Source: Brasenia schreberi
Lineage: Eukaryota > Streptophyta > Magnoliopsida > Nymphaeales > Cabombaceae
NCBI GenBank assembly: GCA_036023115.1
Contig: JAYKKT010000090.1
Span: 31,971,001-32,035,000 of the forward strand
Direction of reading: 5' to 3'
DNA length: 64,000 nt
Below, in pieces: positions 58,660 to 64,000 of this stretch (positions within the stretch are counted from its first letter, which is position 1; each line of letters begins with the position of its first letter). The translations under genes were made by a program, and so were the position numbers. Below the pieces are notes generated by a model, which worked only from the letters and a program-made list of their open reading frames with translations, ran no database searches and was not told the origin of the DNA.

Positions 58660-59095
58660 ACAATACCCAATTTTTAAAATCTTCTCACAATTGGCATGAA
58701 TCCCAATACAACTCTAAACGGATTACCCTACATCTTATATCATGTAAAAATAGTACTATGATGTCTACAAAGCCAAACGCTAATGATCACACAAGATTTT
58801 CTACAAGTCAAATCACCAAACACTTGGTGCACAAGCCAAACCGAATAGGCACAATACTTAAACAAGTCAAATAAGTACATAAAAAAACTCTATTTATTTC
58901 ATGCACAACATTTTCTATTTATAGATGACTTATTACATTTGATAAGGAAGAGTAAGGGAGCAACAACTCTCAACACCTAGACTACTAGCCATTGAACAAA
59001 GACTTACCCTTGAGGGCCAGTCCACTTGGCTCTTCTGTCCCATATAGGTGGTTTTGTTGGGTTCTAAAGGCCCAGCTATCCTATTACATGTTAAC
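58660..59095 (-). repeat. Probable solo Copia-type LTR
   Basis: On the minus strand it starts TGTTAACATG (59095) and has an LTR-like TATA (tctatttatagatg on +, about 58915-58930). Ordered words shared with the Copia LTRs at 26.7 and 28.5 kb include tttgacttgt, attcggtt and ttgggattcat. The 3' boundary is not certain. Confidence 0.45.
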
Positions 59096-59119
59096 AATTT
59101 CTCAACGAACATATATACC

Positions 59120-59300
59120 TCTTAAAGATTTATATATGTTAATGGGATACCTTTCTTTTCAAGATTCTCGAAGAAATATCTTATACCACTCTGTCTTAAG
59201 TTTTTTCCAAACTAATAAATATGATGTTAAGGTTTTTTCTATAAAATATTTCAATAGATGAATAACCTCAATAATAGATCTTCTAGACATGCATAAATCA
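59120..59300 (-). mobile_element. Decayed RTE fragment
   Basis: The + sequence atgttaatgggatacctttc, then ttctcgaagaaatatc and aactaataaatatgatgtt, matches the antisense of the RTE reverse transcriptase around GIPLTYINL and [10 protein letters not shown]. Confidence 0.65.
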
Positions 59301-60808
59301 TGTCGAGGAAGACAACATCACCATATGATATTTATAAGTGTGCAGTTTGGACCACTCAAAGAGATGTGACCACCATTAGTAGTTCTTAGCTTGTTGGCCT
59401 TTTAGCTGGGTTCAGTTTGGAACATGATTCTAGTGGAACTTGGAACTGATTATCTATGGCAACGTTGTTGATGATGGAGGTCAAGAAATAAAAAATGCAA
59501 CAGAAAAACTGGGTGCTGCTTCTTCAAGGCCATTTTACAAGTCTTTTCAGTGATAATAGGTTTTCCTCCATGTGCATGAGTATTGTGTGTTGTGTTGCAT
59601 GTACTAATCGATGTTTGAAGTTTGAACCCTTTTCATCAGTATGTGAAACTGTTTTAGAAAAACATTTTGAAAATCAATGAGATGCCAAGGTAAAGACAAC
59701 GTCACGTTTTGGAAATTAATATGAAATCCCCTTTTCTTTCTTGCAAGAGTAGTGAATTTCTTTTCCTTTAAAATCTGTGGTCAATCTTTACCACTTGAAC
59801 GTAACTCATATTCTATTGAGGATCTTTCCTCTGTTTATTCAGTTGAAAATTGCTGAAATTAATATGAAAAACTTAGGAGTTGAATTCAACTAGAGCTTCT
59901 GTCCGTCTGTGCTGCCTTTTTTAACATTTTATAGATTCAGTAGGCTGTCCAAAACTCTCCAACTTTGTCGAGTCTTATATCACTTGAATTATGTGTCATC
60001 TTAAAGGCATGGATGCAATTCAAGTTGCCTGGCCTTCCCAATACTGTTGTTTAAATGCTATTACTATATGTCCTTGCTTGAATTGCTTTCATTATTAATT
60101 ATTCTTTCCTTTATTTCAGGTCAGAATAGAGACGAGCAAATTCACAGGGATGATGAATACTATGAAGACAGTGATCACAAAATGGAATAAGTCTTTCAGC
60201 AATTGCAAGAACTACATGACCTTTTCATGTCAGTCAATCAGACAATAATGGTATCGCGTGGATCAATAGTCAAGATGAAGAATGGCATACAACTTCCCAC
60301 TTCTTCATCTCTATTGAGAGGGTTGCATAATCTTCATTGTAAATTCCAGTTTTGCATTTTTTTAAACATTTTGCCTCTTGCGTTAACCTGATGAGATCTG
60401 AAAATGTAGTGGGCGTGCCAAATAACGTGAGTGGGGACTGTTGCTTGTTAAGTGACGTTATTCCTTTTCTTTTCTGGCACTCTATTTTAAGGATTTGCAC
60501 AATCCGGCAGAAGCTCATTAAGTGTGACCTTTAAAACCTGCATTTCTATATACATTTTAATATGGTCTATTTGCCTGAAATTGTTCTACCGAGTCATTTG
60601 ACGTAGACAAAGAAAAAATAACTAATCTTGATATTATTAAAGTAATGTCAACCGTTAAATGATGAAGCTCTTAAAGAGTCTATTATGCAGCAAGTGGGAC
60701 ACATAAAGCTTGTCACTGAACACAAATAGACATCTGGTGTTTAGATGTAGATCTGTTTTTCTGTCCGGTGCACTGAAAACATTTCAATAAGCTGTTAATG
60801 GTCTGCCT

Positions 60809-60851
<43 letters not shown>

Positions 60852-61640
60852 TGCGAGTACTTCCTCTTTCTCTCCAACAAAGAACATCTCTTTCTCAATC
60901 ATATTAAGTTTCAAATCTTGCATGGACTTTCCCCCCACGTGCATTGTCGTGTCCGTGATGATTATTTCTATTATGTAAGAGAATTAGCTAAATAACATAT
61001 CGAGTTGTTTGAGAGTGGCTTAATGAGGTTAGATTTTAGTACTGTATTACTGTACCTCCATCTTTGAGCAGAATACATCGTCGATGTCCTAAATTTTCTA
61101 GTAACCTTTCTAACAAATTGATACCAAAATGCCAAAACCAAATCGACTACCTGTTCATATCTTATTGCAGAGTGATGAACTAGGAAAATCAATGGTGCTT
61201 GAGTTGTAGGTTCATATACGACATTAATGAGCATTTAAAAAACTTCTGTGATTGATAATTTTGAAGGATGAAATCGTCCGGTCATATTCTTTATGTTTTG
61301 CAAGTTGGAATTAGGCAGACAATGAATAATCATATATAACGTGAATATTGAATACCTTTAATACATTCATCTTTATCTCCAACTTCAAGTTCTCAGCTTG
61401 GAGTGCCCTCCATTTTTCATCCTCTAAATTGATGGGACCTCCTCTTGAACCTAATCATCAAGAATATCAATATTTTCGTAGCTCAGCGGATTATATGGTA
61501 CCTTCCTTGCTCTTCTTATATCCTTTTGCATTTATCTTTAAATAAAAAATATCCAAATTATTAAGAATATCAAATACAATATAGTCATCAATCATTCATT
61601 ATTAATAAGAAAGTACTAGGAAGCAACAGTGCATATTTTT
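59301..61640. other. Unassigned region with two exon-like segments
   Basis: Between 59490 and 59552 a plus-strand frame reads NATEKLGAASSRPFYKSFQ. At 60121-60190, after an ATTTCAG, a frame reads RDEQIHRDDEYYEDSDHKME-stop. They could be exons of an unidentified gene or of a gene fragment. A (TA)n(GA)n run lies at 60811-60850. Nothing else is recognised. Confidence 0.3.
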
Positions 61641-61649
61641 AAAATTATT

Positions 61650-63680
61650 ACATTTACCTTAACTTACATGCAAATACCAAAACATACAGTCGAGCATGCT
61701 CCAATCTATTTCTCTTTTTTGTGTTAATTCTTTCGAAAAAGCTCAAATTTCTCTCGCACCTACTCAAATTGCATGTTTGGACAAGTTTGGTGCATCTACA
61801 CCAAAGTGAGTGCACCATTAATCTAAAATAAAACACGATAATGATTAATAAAAAATACTCAAAGTCAATCAATCGATTACTTAAATGAATATCAATAAAA
61901 AAATTATAATACTTGATTGCATTTGGGAGAGAAGTATATACTTGCTTCACTTTAAATGGATATTACAATGAGTAGATGAATCTTGTACAATATCAATTAC
62001 ATTTAATATATCATTTTTCACTTCTTCATGCTCTACAAAGTTAGGAGAAAATTAAATATAAGGGTTAAGGAAATATGTAGCGATATGTAAATCATGATGC
62101 ATTTCGTGGTTCTAGTGTGCATCAATTATCTTCTAAACCTCTTTTAGAAGTGACCATTTATGGTCAAGGTTTATTTTTATTTATAATTTATCCTTATTCA
62201 TAGCATTATATATATAATACATCGCAAGCCTATCTTCATTATTTATCATCCTCATTACCTTCACTAAATGCACAATCATCCTTAAAAATTTATTGCAATT
62301 TTTTTAAAAAAATAGCATTAAAATAACATCAACCACAACAATCCTCTCTCTCTTTCTCGACCAACTAATAGAGCCCTATTTATCAGATGAAAATATTTTT
62401 TCAATAAATTTTTCTATATGACAAGACTTTGTGTAGTAATGACATTCGTAGCAAATCTTATCAATGAAGGTTTAATCAATTCTCTTTCACCTGTATAGAT
62501 TCACATCAAATGAAATAAAGAAGAATGATTATAAATAAACTTTGTGACATTTCTGCATGCATCTATAATCTCTCTTATTTCATCCATTCCACTCAAATCT
62601 TCAAACATTAAGCCTATGCAATATGCAATATGCAATACATGAAGTCTATAATAAGGATGGATGGTTCGTTTTAAGCATCTTACCAACTAACCAACTTATC
62701 TAAAATTTGAAATATTATCAGTAATGAATTGAACAACATTTGAAGCACCTACCTCCTCAACAACTTCATCAAAATAAGAAGCAAATTATCTGTCATTTTA
62801 TCAATATAGGACAAGTCATATGATTTTAAAAACAATGTCCCCTTGGGATAATAGACTAGGAAGTTAATCAAAGACTTATGCTAACCATTAGCCATAATAG
62901 AAAATCTCGTGTTCTTTCACGACTCCCTAAATTCAAAACACCATGCAATAACAATATCAACCCATTTTTCCAGTAATATACCCCTCAAAACAATGATAAG
63001 TAAGGATTCTATAACATGATCCTATACTGATAATAACATATGTCATACTTTCAAACGAAAATAATTTATAACATTCAAAGAGAGGCAATTTTCATAAAAA
63101 ATTCTCTACATTTCAAATCTACTTTCTCAATTATCTCCTTTGAAGTCATAGCTAATCTAATGTATGTCTGAGTTGCAAGAATCATACGTGGAGAAAAAAT
63201 GAAGGCATCCCATTACCTATGGCTCCTCCTCTAGTAGTAGCCATCGTAGGCATTGGGCAAGTAGGAGCTCTTGCAATAGTACAAGAGTTAACTCCACTAC
63301 TACTACTACTAGAACCTATACTCTTTTCCTTTTCTCGCCTTTTCCTCCCCTCTTTAGTTGTCTCTTCTTTCATCTCAGTTGCAGCATAAAATTCATCATC
63401 ATACATCCCTAGAGAAACATCTTTAAATAGTTGAGACATATCCAACCATCTATTTTTGTAATCTCTTGCCCTTAATCTCTTTCTCTCCTTCGAAGTCTTC
63501 AATACCTTATCAATATCGTAATTCACTACTTCGAGAACCCAATGATAAGCATTAGCATTCTTCTTGGTTCTCGCAAGATGGTATTTCATACGAGAAATAT
63601 CATCATGCTTTACTACATTGCAAAACATGCACTTGTGCATGAGCCTATTGCCTGCGTATATCGGGATGTAATATTTTCAT
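61650..63680 (-). pseudogene. Decayed hAT-family transposase
   Basis: Reading 5' to 3' on the minus strand, a BED-type zinc finger segment (HKCMFCNVVKHDDISRMKYHLA, as CMFC then H) lies at about 63570-63640. A Ser-rich linker follows, then a DUF659-like core with VVQFITDNISN (about 62720), HIAYCIGLMFEDL, ACRNVTKFIYNH (62510-62640) and LIKPSLIRFATN (about 62450-62490). The C-terminal hAT dimerisation region has CERNLSFFERINTKKRNRLEH (as CERNLSFF then KKRNRLEHARLYVLVF, 61660-61770). Stops and frame changes throughout show it is dead. Terminal inverted repeats were not found. Confidence 0.8.
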
Positions 63681-64000
63681 GCTAGATCAACTCGATTGAA
63701 AGCTATTAAGATGAGAATGGATAATCAATAAGAAGAAAAAAACTTTCTAGAAGTTAAAAATCACAAAATCTTTAAAACCCTCAAAATTTGTAAGTGAAGA
63801 ATCAGGTAAAATGTAAAAGAAAAGAGATATATCATAGATTTGATAAAATCCTTGGAGATGAGGAGTTAGTTTGAGTGAAAAACTTGAGAATATTATGAAT
63901 AAATCACGAAATCAACAAGAATAATGATGGGAAAAGGATTTGGAAACAAGAAAATGACATGAAAAAGGGTTTGAAAAGAAGCATAAATTATTTTCGTAAC
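63681..64000. other. Right-end flank of the hAT remnant
   Basis: AT-rich sequence that may contain the 5' end of the hAT element. No recognisable terminus lies inside the window. Confidence 0.4.

Overview
This window is plant nuclear DNA, almost certainly from a flowering plant. It has spliced genes with canonical GT-AG introns (some 6-9 kb long), plant-specific families (XS-domain protein, full-size PDR/ABCG transporter, RLPH2-type phosphatase, CYP77-like P450) and a plant repeat load (gypsy and Copia LTR elements, RTE-clade LINEs, tRNA-derived SINEs, hAT transposons, many TA/GA microsatellites). The species cannot be fixed from the sequence; the long TE-filled introns point to a medium or large genome. 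There is no CRISPR array, operon or prokaryotic feature.

Layout. 1-9.4 kb is repeat-rich: three SINEs, and a decayed CYP77A-like P450 pseudogene (- strand) split by a gypsy-type LTR element that carries only gag and protease (1966-6730, target duplication aaggc/aagac). 9.5-19.1 kb holds an XS-domain gene (+), whose 5.9-kb intron contains a non-autonomous hAT element (13966-15078, perfect 8-bp TSD) and a 189-bp element ending in the RTE 3' tail (15-bp TSD). 20.1-31.2 kb holds a five-exon RLPH2-like phosphatase gene (-), convergent with the XS gene; its 9-kb second intron contains an old RTE LINE, a Copia remnant and a young RTE 3' end. 31.3-34.2 kb is intergenic and contains a 28-bp insertion that is nothing but the RTE 3' terminus, flanked by a perfect 17-bp TSD. 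34.3-55.7 kb is a 20-exon PDR/ABCG transporter gene (-); intron 12 holds RTE elements nested inside each other. 55.7-61.6 kb is mostly unassigned with RTE and Copia debris. 61.6-63.7 kb is a decayed hAT transposase (-).

The three host genes are structurally unrelated and I see no shared pathway. The transporter is readable from exon 1 to exon 20, except that exon 7 carries four frame-disrupting insertions and exon 8 two compensating ones, all within about 770 bp. It is therefore either a recent pseudogene or the site of a local assembly error. I did not find an undescribed functional system. The unusual content is in the transposon biology: the tail-only RTE insertion, nested RTEs with a recognisable TSD, an RTE-tailed small element, and a hAT element with subterminal repeats of the CGATA type.
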